Shown: positions 17,262 to 26,895, counted from the first letter of the stretch. The stretch is 64,000 nt of DNA from UBA4615 sp964399635 (GCA_964399635.1 CAYNRU010000011.1:1-64000); one strand, 5' to 3'. Made by a program: numbers and translations. Notes: a model not told the origin generated them from the sequence alone.

Positions 17262-18841
17262 GGCCGCAGCCGCGCGGCCAGCGCGCGGATCGCAGGGTCC
17301 AGGCCCTCGCCCGGCCCGCCAGCGAGCAGCGCCTCGACCGAGCTGGCCATCACCTTGCCGTACTCGACCCCGAACTGGTCGAACGGGTTGATGCCGAGCA
17401 CGGCCGCCGCGGTGAAGGTGGCGTGCTCGTAGCAGGCGAGCAGCGCGCCGAGCGCTCGCGCGTCCAGCTGCGGCAGCACCAGCGTCGTGCTGGGCCGGTT
17501 GCCGGGGAAGGCGCGGTGCAGGTCGCCGTCTGCCGGCGCGCGTCCGAGCGCGAGGGCCGCGCCCTGGGCGAGGCAGTTGGCCACCAGGATCCGGTGGCGG
17601 TCGTCGCCGTCCCAGGCGGGCGCCGTGCCGCTGCGGCGCGCGATCACGAAATCGACCGGCACGATGTCGGGCCCCTGGTGGAGCTGCTGGAAGAACGAAT
17701 GCTGGGCGTTAGTGCCGGAGGTGCCCCACACCACCGGCGAGGTGGGCAGCGAGACCGTGCCGCCGGCGAGCGTGGCCGACTTGCCGTTGCTCTCCATGAT
17801 CAGCTGCTGCAGGAAGGCGGGCAGCAGCCGCAGCCGCTCCGCATAGGGGATGACCGCCTGCGACGGCAGGCCGAGGAAGGAGCGGTTCCAGACCGACACC
17901 AGGCCCAGGCGCGCCGGCAGGTTGGCGGCCAGCGGCGCATCGCGGAAATGGCGGTCGATGCCGGCGGCGCCGTCGAGCAGCGCCTCGAACACCTCGGGCC
18001 CGCAGCCGGCCGCGACGCCCAGCCCGACGCTCGACCACAGCGAGTAGCGCCCGCCGACCCAGTCCCAGAACTCGAGCAGCAGGTCGTCGCGGATGCCCCA
18101 GCGGCGGGCCGCCCCGGGCGCGGCGGTGACGCCGACGAAATGCCCGCCGAGCGCCGGGCCGGGGCAGCCGGCGGCCGACAGCCAGGCGCGGGCGGCCAGC
18201 GCGTTGGCCAGCGTCTCGCGCGTGGTGAAGGTCTTCGAGACGACGGCGAAGGCGGTCGCCGCCGGATCGAGCCCCTCGAGTTCGCGGTCGAGGTCGTCGG
18301 GGTCGACGTTGGCGACGAAGCGCACCTCGAAGCCACCGACGGGCCGCAGCGCGTCGTGGACGAGTCGCGGGCCGAGGTCGGAGCCGCCGATGCCGATGCA
18401 CACCAGTGTGCGGACCGGCGTGCCGCGAAAACCGGCGACACCGCCCGCGCGCAGCCGGCGCGCGAGCTCCGCGAGGCGGGTGCGCTGCCCGGCCACCGCG
18501 GCCGCCACCGTGGCGTCGCCGCCGACGCCGCGCAGCGCGGGATGGAGCGCAGGACGGTTTTCGGTGGGATTGACGACGCGCCCGGCGAACAGGTCGGCGC
18601 GCAGGCGCTCGAAGCCGCAGTCGTGGGCCCAGGCCTCGAGCGCGCGCAGCACGGCGTCGTCCAGGCGCTGTCGCGACATGTCGGCGTACAGCGGGCCTGC
18701 CTCGAGCGACAGGCGCTGTGCGCGCTGCGGGTCGGCGCCCAGCAGGTCGCGCAGGTGCAGGCCGGCGAAGCGCGCGGCGTGGCCGCGCAGCGTGTCGGCC
18801 GCAGCGCGGCCAGCGAGGTCGGCGGGGTGTCCGGCAGTCAT
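17258..18841 (-). CDS. pgi: Glucose-6-phosphate isomerase
   Basis: Interconverts glucose-6-phosphate and fructose-6-phosphate in glycolysis and gluconeogenesis. The product is 527 residues (E. coli Pgi is about 549). It contains the sugar-phosphate loop CIGIGGSDLGPR near residue 147, the PGI signature WVGGRYSLWSSVGL, the ESNGKS and GTNAQHSFFQ blocks, and the C-terminal FDQFGVEYGK. The ATG at 18841 starts the recognisable sequence; the longer frame upstream is antisense to the AlkA gene. It is divergent from that gene with only 48 bp between start codons. Confidence 0.96.
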   Translation of the reverse strand: MTAGHPADLAGRAAADTLRGHAARFAGLHLRDLLGADPQRAQRLSLEAGPLYADMSRQRLDDAVLRALEAWAHDCGFERLRADLFAGRVVNPTENRPALHPALRGVGGDATVAAAVAGQRTRLAELARRLRAGGVAGFRGTPVRTLVCIGIGGSDLGPRLVHDALRPVGGFEVRFVANVDPDDLDRELEGLDPAATAFAVVSKTFTTRETLANALAARAWLSAAGCPGPALGGHFVGVTAAPGAARRWGIRDDLLLEFWDWVGGRYSLWSSVGLGVAAGCGPEVFEALLDGAAGIDRHFRDAPLAANLPARLGLVSVWNRSFLGLPSQAVIPYAERLRLLPAFLQQLIMESNGKSATLAGGTVSLPTSPVVWGTSGTNAQHSFFQQLHQGPDIVPVDFVIARRSGTAPAWDGDDRHRILVANCLAQGAALALGRAPADGDLHRAFPGNRPSTTLVLPQLDARALGALLACYEHATFTAAAVLGINPFDQFGVEYGKVMASSVEALLAGGPGEGLDPAIRALAARLRP

Positions 18842-18874
18842 GTCCGAAAATGGCGAGCGTCGACGAGGCGAGGG

Positions 18875-18887
18875 CCGGATAATCCGG
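18875..18887. promoter_or_regulatory. Palindrome over the -10 region between pgi and the Ada/AlkA gene
   Basis: CCGGAT-A-ATCCGG is a perfect 13-nt palindrome containing a plus-strand GATAAT (18878-18883). The Ada/AlkA ATG follows at 18890, so a transcript from this -10 would be leaderless. The symmetry could be an operator for either divergent gene; no known Ada box is present. Confidence 0.35.
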
Positions 18888-18889
18888 TC

Positions 18890-20425
18890 ATGTCCACGAT
18901 GCTGCCACAAACCGCCGATGCCGCCGCCTTCTGGCAGATGCTGCGGGCGCGCGACGCGCGCTTCGACGGACGCTTCTTCGTGGGGGTCACCAGCACCGGC
19001 ATCTACTGCCGCCCCATCTGCACTGCCCGCACGCCCCGCCGCGAGAACTGCCGCTTCTTCACCACGGCGGCGGGCGCGGAGGGCGGGGGCTTCCGGCCCT
19101 GCCTGCGCTGCCGCCCCGAGCTCGCGCCCGGGCACTCGAGCGTCGATGCCTGCGCACGCATCGCGCAGGCCGCCGCCGCGATGATCGAGGAGGGCGCGCT
19201 CGAGCAGGGCGGCCTGCCGCGCGTCGCAGCGCGTCTGGGGGTCACCGACCGCCACCTGCGCCGCGTGTTCGAGGCGCAGTTCGGCGTGTCGCCGATCGCC
19301 TACGCCCAGACGCAGCGCCTGCTGCTCGCCAAGCGGCTGCTGACCGACACCCGGCTGCCGGTGACCGAGGTCGCTCTGGCGGCGGGCTTCTCGAGCCTGC
19401 GGCGCTTCAACGACTGCTTCGCGAGCCGCTACCGCCTCGCCCCCACCGCCCTGCGCCGACGCGCCGACGGCGCCGCCTCCGACGAGCCGCCCGCCGAGCT
19501 GGGCCTGCTCTTTCGGCTCGCCTACCGGCCGCCCCTCGACTGGCTGGGCATTGCAAGCTTCCTGGAGATGCGCGCGGTCGTGGGCGTCGAGTCGGTCGCG
19601 ATGCTGCCGCGGCGCGGCGGGCGCGCCGAGCCGGTGTACCGGCGGATCGTGCGCGTGCCGGGCGCCGGCGGCGCCGAGCGCCTGGGCTGGATCGAGGTCG
19701 CGCGGCCGACCGGACGCATCGCCGCGCGCGACCTGCTCGCGCTGCGCGTCGACCCGGCGCTGGTCGGCGCGATCCCGGCGGTGCTCGCGCGTGTCAGGCG
19801 CGCGTTCGACCTGGGCTGCCGCCCGGACGAGGTCGCCGCCGCGCTCGGCAGCCTGGCCGCGGGCCACGAAGGTACGCGCCTGCCCGGTGCGTTCGACGGC
19901 TTCGAGATCGCCGTGCGCGCCATCCTCGGCCAGCAGATCACGGTGCGCCAGGCCCACGTGCTCGCCGGGCGGTTCGCCGCCGCCTTCGGCGAGCCGGTGG
20001 CCACGCCGTGGCCGGCGCTGCGCCACGCATTCCCCGGAGCGGCCGCGATCGCCGGCCGGGATCCGGCCGAGATCGGCCAGCTGGGGGTCACCCGCCAGCG
20101 CTCACGCACGATCGTCGCGCTCGCGCGGGCGCTGGCGGACGGCGCTCTGGTCCTCGAGCCCGGCGTCGACGTCGACTCAACGATTGCGCAGCTGCGCGCG
20201 GTGCCGGGCATCGGCGACTGGACCGCGCAGTACCTCGCGATGCGCGCGCTCGGCTGGCCGGATGCCTTTCCCGCGGCCGACGCGGGCGTCATGAAGGCGC
20301 TCGGCGTGGGCACCGCGCGCGCCGCCGCGCAGGCCGCGCAGGCCTGGCGCCCGTGGCGCGGCTACGCGGTCATCCACCTGTGGCGCTCGCTCGCGCCACG
20401 CCCCGACCCGGAGATCCCTGCATGA
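18890..20425 (+). CDS. Ada methylphosphotriester domain - AraC HTH - AlkA glycosylase fusion
   Basis: Alkylation-repair protein of 511 residues. Residues 1-80 form the Ada zinc domain (C40, C44, C71, C74 equal Ada C38, C42, C69, C72; C40 is the methyl acceptor). Residues 85-180 form an AraC-type helix-turn-helix. About 190-285 is the AlkA N-terminal domain and 290-500 a HhH-GPD 3-methyladenine glycosylase, with the hairpin VPGIGDWTAQ and catalytic Asp464. It can therefore sense methylated DNA and excise alkylated bases. The 4-nt ATGA overlap with ogt shows coupling. This is the known AdaA-AlkA architecture, distinct from E. coli Ada, which ends in a methyltransferase domain. Confidence 0.92.
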   Translation: MSTMLPQTADAAAFWQMLRARDARFDGRFFVGVTSTGIYCRPICTARTPRRENCRFFTTAAGAEGGGFRPCLRCRPELAPGHSSVDACARIAQAAAAMIEEGALEQGGLPRVAARLGVTDRHLRRVFEAQFGVSPIAYAQTQRLLLAKRLLTDTRLPVTEVALAAGFSSLRRFNDCFASRYRLAPTALRRRADGAASDEPPAELGLLFRLAYRPPLDWLGIASFLEMRAVVGVESVAMLPRRGGRAEPVYRRIVRVPGAGGAERLGWIEVARPTGRIAARDLLALRVDPALVGAIPAVLARVRRAFDLGCRPDEVAAALGSLAAGHEGTRLPGAFDGFEIAVRAILGQQITVRQAHVLAGRFAAAFGEPVATPWPALRHAFPGAAAIAGRDPAEIGQLGVTRQRSRTIVALARALADGALVLEPGVDVDSTIAQLRAVPGIGDWTAQYLAMRALGWPDAFPAADAGVMKALGVGTARAAAQAAQAWRPWRGYAVIHLWRSLAPRPDPEIPA

Positions 20426-20994
20426 CACACGCCCTGCTGCCGAGCCCGCTCGGCGAGATCCTGCTCACCTTCGACGACACCGCCCTGACCGGGCTCTACT
20501 TCGTCGGCCAGAAGGACCAGCCCGCGGTGCCGGCCGACGCGGTGCGCGACGACGCGCACCCGATCGCCGCGCGCACCGCCGCGCACCTGGCGCGCTGCTT
20601 CGAGGGCGCCGACCCCGGGTTCGACGTGCCGCTGCGGCTGCGCGGCACGCCTTTCCAGCAGGCCGTCTGGACCGCGCTGCGCACGATCCCGCGCGGCGCC
20701 ACCGTCAGCTATGCGACGCTCGCGCGGCAGGTCGGCGCGCCGGCCGCGGTGCGTGCCGTGGGCGGCGCGGTCGGCCGCAACCCGGTGTCGGTCTTCGTGC
20801 CCTGCCACCGCGTGGTGGGCAGCGACGGCTCGCTGACCGGCTATGCCGGCGGACTGCCGCGCAAGCTGCGCCTGCTGGAGCTGGAGGGCGTGCTGCAGGC
20901 CGGGCAGCGCTCGCTGCGGGTCGGGGCACGGCGGCCGGCCCCGGGCCCGCTCACGCCGCCCGATTCGCCGCCCGCGATGCCAGGAAGGCGCTGA
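20422..20994 (+). CDS. ogt: Methylated-DNA-[protein]-cysteine S-methyltransferase
   Basis: Suicide repair enzyme that takes the methyl group from O6-methylguanine or O4-methylthymine. The 190-residue product has the N-terminal RNase H-like fold and the DNA-binding helix around residues 92-113. The active site is FVPCHRVV, with acceptor C128. A Pro/Arg-rich tail of about 30 residues follows the catalytic domain. The ATG overlaps the stop of the Ada/AlkA gene (ATGA at 20422-20425), so the two are one operon. The 3' end overlaps the 3' end of uvrA on the other strand by 44 bp. Confidence 0.95.
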   Translation: MTHALLPSPLGEILLTFDDTALTGLYFVGQKDQPAVPADAVRDDAHPIAARTAAHLARCFEGADPGFDVPLRLRGTPFQQAVWTALRTIPRGATVSYATLARQVGAPAAVRAVGGAVGRNPVSVFVPCHRVVGSDGSLTGYAGGLPRKLRLLELEGVLQAGQRSLRVGARRPAPGPLTPPDSPPAMPGRR

Positions 20995-23900
20995 GCACCC
21001 GCCCGGTGTGCGTCGCGGCGCGCCGGGCGAGCTCCAGGGGCGGGCCGGCGTCGACGATCCGACCGCCGCCATCGCCGCCTTCCGGCCCGAGGTCGATGAT
21101 CCAGTCTGCCTCCGCCCAGATGTCGACGTCATGCTCGATCACGACCAGCGTGTTGCCGGCGTTCACGAGGCGGTGCAGCACGTGGATCAGCCGGTCGACG
21201 TCCGCCATGTGCAGGCCGACCGTGGGCTCGTCGAGCACGTAGAGGGTGTGCACCGGCCCGAAGCGCGACGGCGGCCCGGCGCCGAGGTCGCGCACCTTGG
21301 CGAGCTCGGTGACCAGCTTGATACGCTGCGCCTCGCCACCCGACAGCGTGGGGCTGGGCTGCCCGAGCGTCAGGTAGCCGAGCCCGACGTCCTGCAGCAG
21401 CCGCAGGGGATGGGCGATGGACCGGTGCGCCGCGAAGAACTCGACGCCCTCGTCGACGCTCATCGCCAGCACCTCGCCGATCGACTTGTCGCGCAGGGTC
21501 ACCTGCAGCGTCTCGCGATTGAAGCGCTGCCCTCGGCAGACGTCGCACAGCACCTTCACGTCGGGCAGGAAGCTCATCTCGATGGTCTGCACGCCCTGGC
21601 CCTCGCAGGCCGGGCAGCGCCCGGCGCCGGTGTTGAACGAGAAGCGGGCGGCCTCGTAGCCGCGCACCCGGGCCTCGGTGGTGTCGGCGAACAGCCGGCG
21701 GATCGGGTCCCAGAACCCGACGTAGGTCGCCGGGCAGGAGCGCGGCGTCTTGCCGATCGGGGTCTGGTCGACCTCGAGCACGCGGCCGATCGCCTCGCTT
21801 CCGGAGATCGCGACGCAGCCGACCGGATCGGCGACCAGCGACTCGGCCCTGGCCGCGCCGGCCCGCCCCGAATTGCGCGCGCCGACGATGGCCTGCAGGT
21901 TCGCAAGCAGCACGTCGCGCGCGAAGGTGGATTTGCCCGAGCCGGACACGCCGGTGACGACGGTGAGCCGTCCCAGCGGCACGCTCGCCTCGATGTCCTT
22001 CAGGTTGTGCAGCGTCGCCCCGCGCACCGCGATCGCCGGGCCGTCGGCGGTCACCGCGCGCGGTGGCTGCAGCGGGTGCTGCAGCGGCCGCGCGAGGAAG
22101 CGCCCGGTGAGGCTGTCCGGGTGGCGCGCGAGCGCCTCGTGGTGGCCGGTGGCGACGATGTGCCCGCCCAGCCGCCCGGCGCCCGGGCCGATGTCGATCA
22201 CGTTGTCGGCGCGGCGGATGGTGTCCTCGTCGTGCTCGACGACCAGCAGGGTGTTGCCCTTGTCGCGCAGCGCGATCAGGGTGTCGAGCAGCACCTGGTT
22301 GTCGCGCGGGTGCAGGCCGATCGTGGGCTCGTCCAGCACGTAGCACACCCCCTGCAGGTTGGAGCCGAGCTGGGACGCGAGCCGGATGCGCTGCGCCTCG
22401 CCGCCCGACAGCGTCGGCGCGCTGCGCGCGAGCGACAGGTAGCCGAGCCCGACGTCGGACAGGAACTGCAGCCGCGAGCCGATCTCGGCGAGGATGTCGC
22501 GCGCGATCTCGGCCGAGCGGCCCTCGAAGCCCAGCGCCGACAGCCAGCTCCGGGTCTGGTCGACCGGCATCGCGGTGAGCGCCGCGATCGAGCGGTCCTG
22601 CAGCCGCACCGCGAGCGCGACCGGGTTCAGCCGCCTGCCCTCGCAGGCCGGGCAAGGCCCCTCGCCGTAGCTGATGCCGGCGTCGGTCTCGCCCTCCATG
22701 CCAGGGGTCAGCTCGTCGTCGCGGATGCGCCCGATCGTCTCGAGGCCCGCGCCCAGGCAGGACGGGCACCAGCCGTGCTTGGAGTTGAACGAGAACAGCC
22801 GGGGGTCGAGCTCAGCGAAGCTGGTGCCGCAGCCGCCGCAGGCGCGCTTGGTGGAGTGGATCGAGGTCGTGAGCGGCGCGCCCGCGCCGCTCGCGTCGCC
22901 GCCGTCGATGGCGACGCGCAGCGCCTCCATCCCGGTGGCCACCATCACGATGCCCTTGCCGAAGGCGAGCGCGCCGCGCAGCGCCTCGCGCAGTTCGGGC
23001 TCGCGGTGCGGCGAGACCTCCAGGTCGGCCACGGGCAGTTCGATGTCGTGCTCGACGTAGCGGTCGATGCGCGGCCAGCGGCCGGTGGGCAGGAAGGCGC
23101 CGTCGACGCGCAGGTGGGTGAAGCCCTTGGCCGCCGCCCACTTGGCGAGGTCGGTGTAGATGCCCTTGCGACCGACCACCAGCGGCGCGAGCAGCCCGAT
23201 CCGGCGGCCGCGGTGCTCGCGCATCACGCGCGCGACGATTGCGTCGAACGACTGCGGCTCGATCGGCAGGTCGCACTTCGGGCAGTGCTGCGTGCCCAGC
23301 TTGACGTAGAGCAGGCGCAGGAAATGATAGATCTCGGTCAGCGTGGCGACCGTGCTCTTGCGCCCGCCGCGGCTGGTGCGCTGCTCGATCGCGACGGTCG
23401 GCGGGATGCCGAAGACGCCGTCGACGTCGGGGCGCGACGCCGGCTGCACGAACTGCCGCGCGTATGCGTTCAGCGACTCCAGGTAGCGGCGCTGCCCTTC
23501 GCCGAAGATCACGTCGAAGGCGAGCGTCGACTTGCCGCTGCCCGATACGCCGGTGATCACGGTCATGCGGTTGCGCGGCACCTCGACGTCGATGTTCTTG
23601 AGATTGTGCTCGCGGGCGTTGTGCACGAAGATCGAGTCCTTCGCGCGGCGGCGCAGCATCGTCTGCAGCGGTGCGCCGTACTGCGCCGCGTCGGCGGCGT
23701 CGGCGGCCACCAGCGCCGCCGCCTGCGCGTCCTGCGGCGGCGCCGACGGCGCCGGGCCGCGCGCCGCGGCGGCGGACGCCGCCATCTGCAGGTCGTACTC
23801 GCGCAGCGAGCGCCCGGTGACGCTCGAAGCATGCGCCATGATCGCGGCCGGCGGCCCGACGGCCACCACCTCGCCGCCGGCGTCGCCGCCGTCGGGTCCG

Positions 23901-26740
23901 AGGTCGATCACCCAGTCGCTCGCGCGGATCACGTCGAGGTTGTGCTCGATCACCAGCAGCGAGTGGCCGGCCGCGAGCAGCTTGCGCAGGGCGCGCAGCA
24001 GCCGGGCGACGTCGTCGAAGTGCAGGCCGGTGGTCGGCTCGTCGAACAGGAACAGCGTGCCCCTCAGGCGCCTGGCCTTTGCGAGGCCGCGGGTGGCTGC
24101 GTCGGCGAGAAAGCCGGCGAGCTTCAGGCGCTGCGCCTCGCCGCCGGACAGGGTGGGCACCGGCTGGCCGAGCCGGAGGTAGTCCAGCCCCACGTCCTCG
24201 AGGGGCTGGAGCCGGGTGACGATCTCGTAGTCGGCGCCGAAGAACGCGAGCGCCTCGTGCACCGTCATGTCGAGCACGTCGGCCACCGAGCGGTCGGCGC
24301 CGCGGCCGGTCAGCGAGACCTCGAGGATCTCGGGGCGGTAGCGGCGCCCGTCGCAGTCGGGGCAGCGCAGATAGACGTCGGACAGGAACTGCATCTCGAC
24401 ATGCTCGAAGCCGTTCCCGCCGCAGGTGGGGCAGCGCCCGTCGCCCGAATTGAAGCTGAACGTGCCCGCGGTGTAGCCCCGCTCCATCGACACCTCGGCC
24501 GCGGCGAAGCGCTTGCGGATCGCATCGAAGGCGCCGACGTAGCTGACCGGGTTGGAGCGCGTGGTCTTGCCGATCTGGGACTGGTCGACGAACACCACGT
24601 CCTCCAGCCAGTCGTCGCCGAGCAGCCGCGCGTGGTGGCCGGGGGTCTCGCTCGGCTTGCCCTTGGCCTTGAGCAGCGCGGGCAGCAGCACGTCCTGCAT
24701 CAGCGTGGACTTGCCGCTGCCGGACACGCCGGTCAGGCAGACCAGCCGCCCGAGCGGGATCTCGACGTCGACCGACTTGAGGTTGTGCTCGGTCGCGCCC
24801 TCGAGGACGAGTCGCGGCGTGGATGCAGTCACCGGCGCGAGCTGGGTGACCGGGATGGTCTTGCGCCCCGCGAGGTAGTCGCCGGTAAGCGTGTCGGCGC
24901 GGCGCAGGCCTTCGGGCTCGCCCCAGTAGACGATCTGCCCGCCGCGCTCGCCGGGCCCGGGGCCGATGTCGAGCATCCGGTCGGCCGCGAACATCACCTG
25001 AGGGTCGTGCTCGACCACGACCAGCGAGTTGCCGGCGTCGCGCAGCCGCTTCATCACGCCGATCACGCGCGTCATGTCGCGCGGATGCAGGCCGATAGAC
25101 GGTTCGTCGAGCACGAACAGGGTGTTGACCAGCGAGGTGCCGAGTGCGGTGGTCAGGTTGATCCGCTGGACCTCGCCGCCCGACAGCGTACGCGACTGCC
25201 GGTCGAGGGTGAGGTAGGCGAGGCCCACGTCCATCAGGTAGCGCAGCCGCGCGCGGACCTCGGTCAGCAGCAGTTCAGTGGCCTCGTCGAGCGGTGCCGG
25301 CAGGCGCAGGCGTCCGAACAGGTCGGCGATCCGCTCGATGGGCAGCAGCATCACGTCGTGCACGCACAGCCCCGGCTGCCCCTGCAGCGTGGCCTCGCTC
25401 CAGTCGGTGCCGGCGGGCATGAAGCGGCGGTAGCGACCGGCGGCGCCCGGCGCATCCAGCACAGCGTCGGCGTCCTCGGCCGAGCCGATGCGCCAGAGCA
25501 GCGCGTCGGGCCGCAGCCGCGCCCCGTTGCACACGGTGCATGGCGTGTAGGCGCGGTATCGCGACAGCAGCACCCGGATGTGCATCTTGTAGGCCTTGGA
25601 CTCCAGCCACGTGAAGAAGCGGCGGATGCCGTACCACTGCTTCGTCCAGTTGCCGGTCCATTCGGGGCCGCCCTCGATCACCCAGTCGCGGTGCTCGGGT
25701 GGCAGGTCCTTCCAGGGAATGTCGAGGGCCACGCCGGCGAGCTTCGCGTGCCGGGCCAGCTCCACCTGGCACTCCTTGAAGCTCGCGGTCTGCCACGGCT
25801 TGACCGCGCCGCCCGCGAGTGTCTTCGTGCCGTCGGGGATGACCAGGCCGAGGTCCAGGCCGATCACCCGCCCGAAACCGCGACAGGTCTCGCAGGCGCC
25901 GATGGGCGAGTTGAACGAGAACAGGCTGGGGCTGGGGTCGGCGTAGGCGATGCCGCATTCGGCGCAGGCCAGCGCGCTGGCGTAGCGCCAGGCTTCGGCG
26001 TCGGTGCCGTCGTCCGCGATCCGGTGCACTGTCAGGCGTCCGACGCCGCGGTGCAGCGCCGCCTCGAAGGCCTCTGCCAGCCGGCCAGGGTCCGCGCCCG
26101 CGATTCGCAGGCGGTCCTGAATCACGTTCAGCGTGGGTCCCGCGGCGCCAGCGCCGGGCGTGCGCGAATGGACGCGCGTGTAGCCCTGGGCGAGCAGGTG
26201 CTGCTCGATCTCGGCCTCGGTGAAGTTGGCCGGCACCTGGACCGGGAAGGTGATCACCAGCCTGGGGTCGCCGGCGGCGGCGGCGCGCGCCACGACCGAC
26301 TCGCGGATGCTCGCGACCGTGTCGCGCGTGACGGCGCGGCCGCAATGCCGGCAGTGCAGGCGGGCGGCCCGCGCGAACAGCAGCTTCAGGTGATCGTTGA
26401 GCTCGGTCATCGTGCCGACCGTCGAGCGGGAGGTCCGCACCGGGTTGGTCTGGTCGATCGCGATCGCCGGGGGCACACCCTCGATCCGGTCGACCTGGGG
26501 CTTGTCCATGCGGTCGAGGAACTGCCGCGCATAGGCCGAGAAGGTCTCGACGTAGCGGCGCTGGCCCTCCGCATAGAGCGTGTCGAACACCAGCGACGAC
26601 TTGCCCGAGCCTGACACGCCGGTGACGACCACCAGCTGGTTGGTCGGGATGTCGATGTCGAGGTTGCGCAGGTTGTTCTGGCGCGCGCCGCGGATGCGGA
26701 TGGGCGGGCTGTCCGCGTCGCGGACGTGGGGATCGGGCAT
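20951..26740 (-). CDS. uvrA: Tandem-duplicated UvrA (four ABC ATPase modules)
   Basis: DNA-damage recognition subunit of the UvrABC excinuclease. The product is about 1929 residues, twice the usual 940, because two complete UvrA units are fused. Walker A loops GVSGSGKS lie near residues 41, 670, 1062 and 1595. There are four LSGGE signatures (one LSGGEVQR, three LSGGEAQR) and four Walker B DEP motifs. Each half also has CxxC zinc-module pairs. Such long UvrA proteins are known in Burkholderia and relatives. The ATG at 26740 is preferred; a TTG at 26791 would add 17 residues encoded across a C10 tract. I saw no LexA box upstream. It could mimic a UvrA dimer in one chain. Confidence 0.93.
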   Translation of the reverse strand: MPDPHVRDADSPPIRIRGARQNNLRNLDIDIPTNQLVVVTGVSGSGKSSLVFDTLYAEGQRRYVETFSAYARQFLDRMDKPQVDRIEGVPPAIAIDQTNPVRTSRSTVGTMTELNDHLKLLFARAARLHCRHCGRAVTRDTVASIRESVVARAAAAGDPRLVITFPVQVPANFTEAEIEQHLLAQGYTRVHSRTPGAGAAGPTLNVIQDRLRIAGADPGRLAEAFEAALHRGVGRLTVHRIADDGTDAEAWRYASALACAECGIAYADPSPSLFSFNSPIGACETCRGFGRVIGLDLGLVIPDGTKTLAGGAVKPWQTASFKECQVELARHAKLAGVALDIPWKDLPPEHRDWVIEGGPEWTGNWTKQWYGIRRFFTWLESKAYKMHIRVLLSRYRAYTPCTVCNGARLRPDALLWRIGSAEDADAVLDAPGAAGRYRRFMPAGTDWSEATLQGQPGLCVHDVMLLPIERIADLFGRLRLPAPLDEATELLLTEVRARLRYLMDVGLAYLTLDRQSRTLSGGEVQRINLTTALGTSLVNTLFVLDEPSIGLHPRDMTRVIGVMKRLRDAGNSLVVVEHDPQVMFAADRMLDIGPGPGERGGQIVYWGEPEGLRRADTLTGDYLAGRKTIPVTQLAPVTASTPRLVLEGATEHNLKSVDVEIPLGRLVCLTGVSGSGKSTLMQDVLLPALLKAKGKPSETPGHHARLLGDDWLEDVVFVDQSQIGKTTRSNPVSYVGAFDAIRKRFAAAEVSMERGYTAGTFSFNSGDGRCPTCGGNGFEHVEMQFLSDVYLRCPDCDGRRYRPEILEVSLTGRGADRSVADVLDMTVHEALAFFGADYEIVTRLQPLEDVGLDYLRLGQPVPTLSGGEAQRLKLAGFLADAATRGLAKARRLRGTLFLFDEPTTGLHFDDVARLLRALRKLLAAGHSLLVIEHNLDVIRASDWVIDLGPDGGDAGGEVVAVGPPAAIMAHASSVTGRSLREYDLQMAASAAAARGPAPSAPPQDAQAAALVAADAADAAQYGAPLQTMLRRRAKDSIFVHNAREHNLKNIDVEVPRNRMTVITGVSGSGKSTLAFDVIFGEGQRRYLESLNAYARQFVQPASRPDVDGVFGIPPTVAIEQRTSRGGRKSTVATLTEIYHFLRLLYVKLGTQHCPKCDLPIEPQSFDAIVARVMREHRGRRIGLLAPLVVGRKGIYTDLAKWAAAKGFTHLRVDGAFLPTGRWPRIDRYVEHDIELPVADLEVSPHREPELREALRGALAFGKGIVMVATGMEALRVAIDGGDASGAGAPLTTSIHSTKRACGGCGTSFAELDPRLFSFNSKHGWCPSCLGAGLETIGRIRDDELTPGMEGETDAGISYGEGPCPACEGRRLNPVALAVRLQDRSIAALTAMPVDQTRSWLSALGFEGRSAEIARDILAEIGSRLQFLSDVGLGYLSLARSAPTLSGGEAQRIRLASQLGSNLQGVCYVLDEPTIGLHPRDNQVLLDTLIALRDKGNTLLVVEHDEDTIRRADNVIDIGPGAGRLGGHIVATGHHEALARHPDSLTGRFLARPLQHPLQPPRAVTADGPAIAVRGATLHNLKDIEASVPLGRLTVVTGVSGSGKSTFARDVLLANLQAIVGARNSGRAGAARAESLVADPVGCVAISGSEAIGRVLEVDQTPIGKTPRSCPATYVGFWDPIRRLFADTTEARVRGYEAARFSFNTGAGRCPACEGQGVQTIEMSFLPDVKVLCDVCRGQRFNRETLQVTLRDKSIGEVLAMSVDEGVEFFAAHRSIAHPLRLLQDVGLGYLTLGQPSPTLSGGEAQRIKLVTELAKVRDLGAGPPSRFGPVHTLYVLDEPTVGLHMADVDRLIHVLHRLVNAGNTLVVIEHDVDIWAEADWIIDLGPEGGDGGGRIVDAGPPLELARRAATHTGRVLSAFLASRAANRAA

Positions 26741-26760
26741 CGAGTGGGATCCGGTGAAGC

Positions 26761-26770
26761 GGGGGGGGGG
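26761..26770. repeat. G10/C10 homopolymer upstream of uvrA
   Basis: Ten consecutive G on the plus strand (C on the uvrA sense strand), 20 nt before the chosen ATG and inside the reading frame if the TTG at 26791 is used. Homopolymers of this length are prone to slippage. Confidence 0.9.
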
Positions 26771-26895
26771 AGGCGGTCGATGGTACGGCAAAAGCGCGCC
26801 CCGTCAGGGTTGCGCGACGCTCGCTTCGGGTCTCTGCGGGCAGGCCCGCCCCGGCGCATCGGCTACCATCCGGGCACGTCCATCGAGGATCCGAC

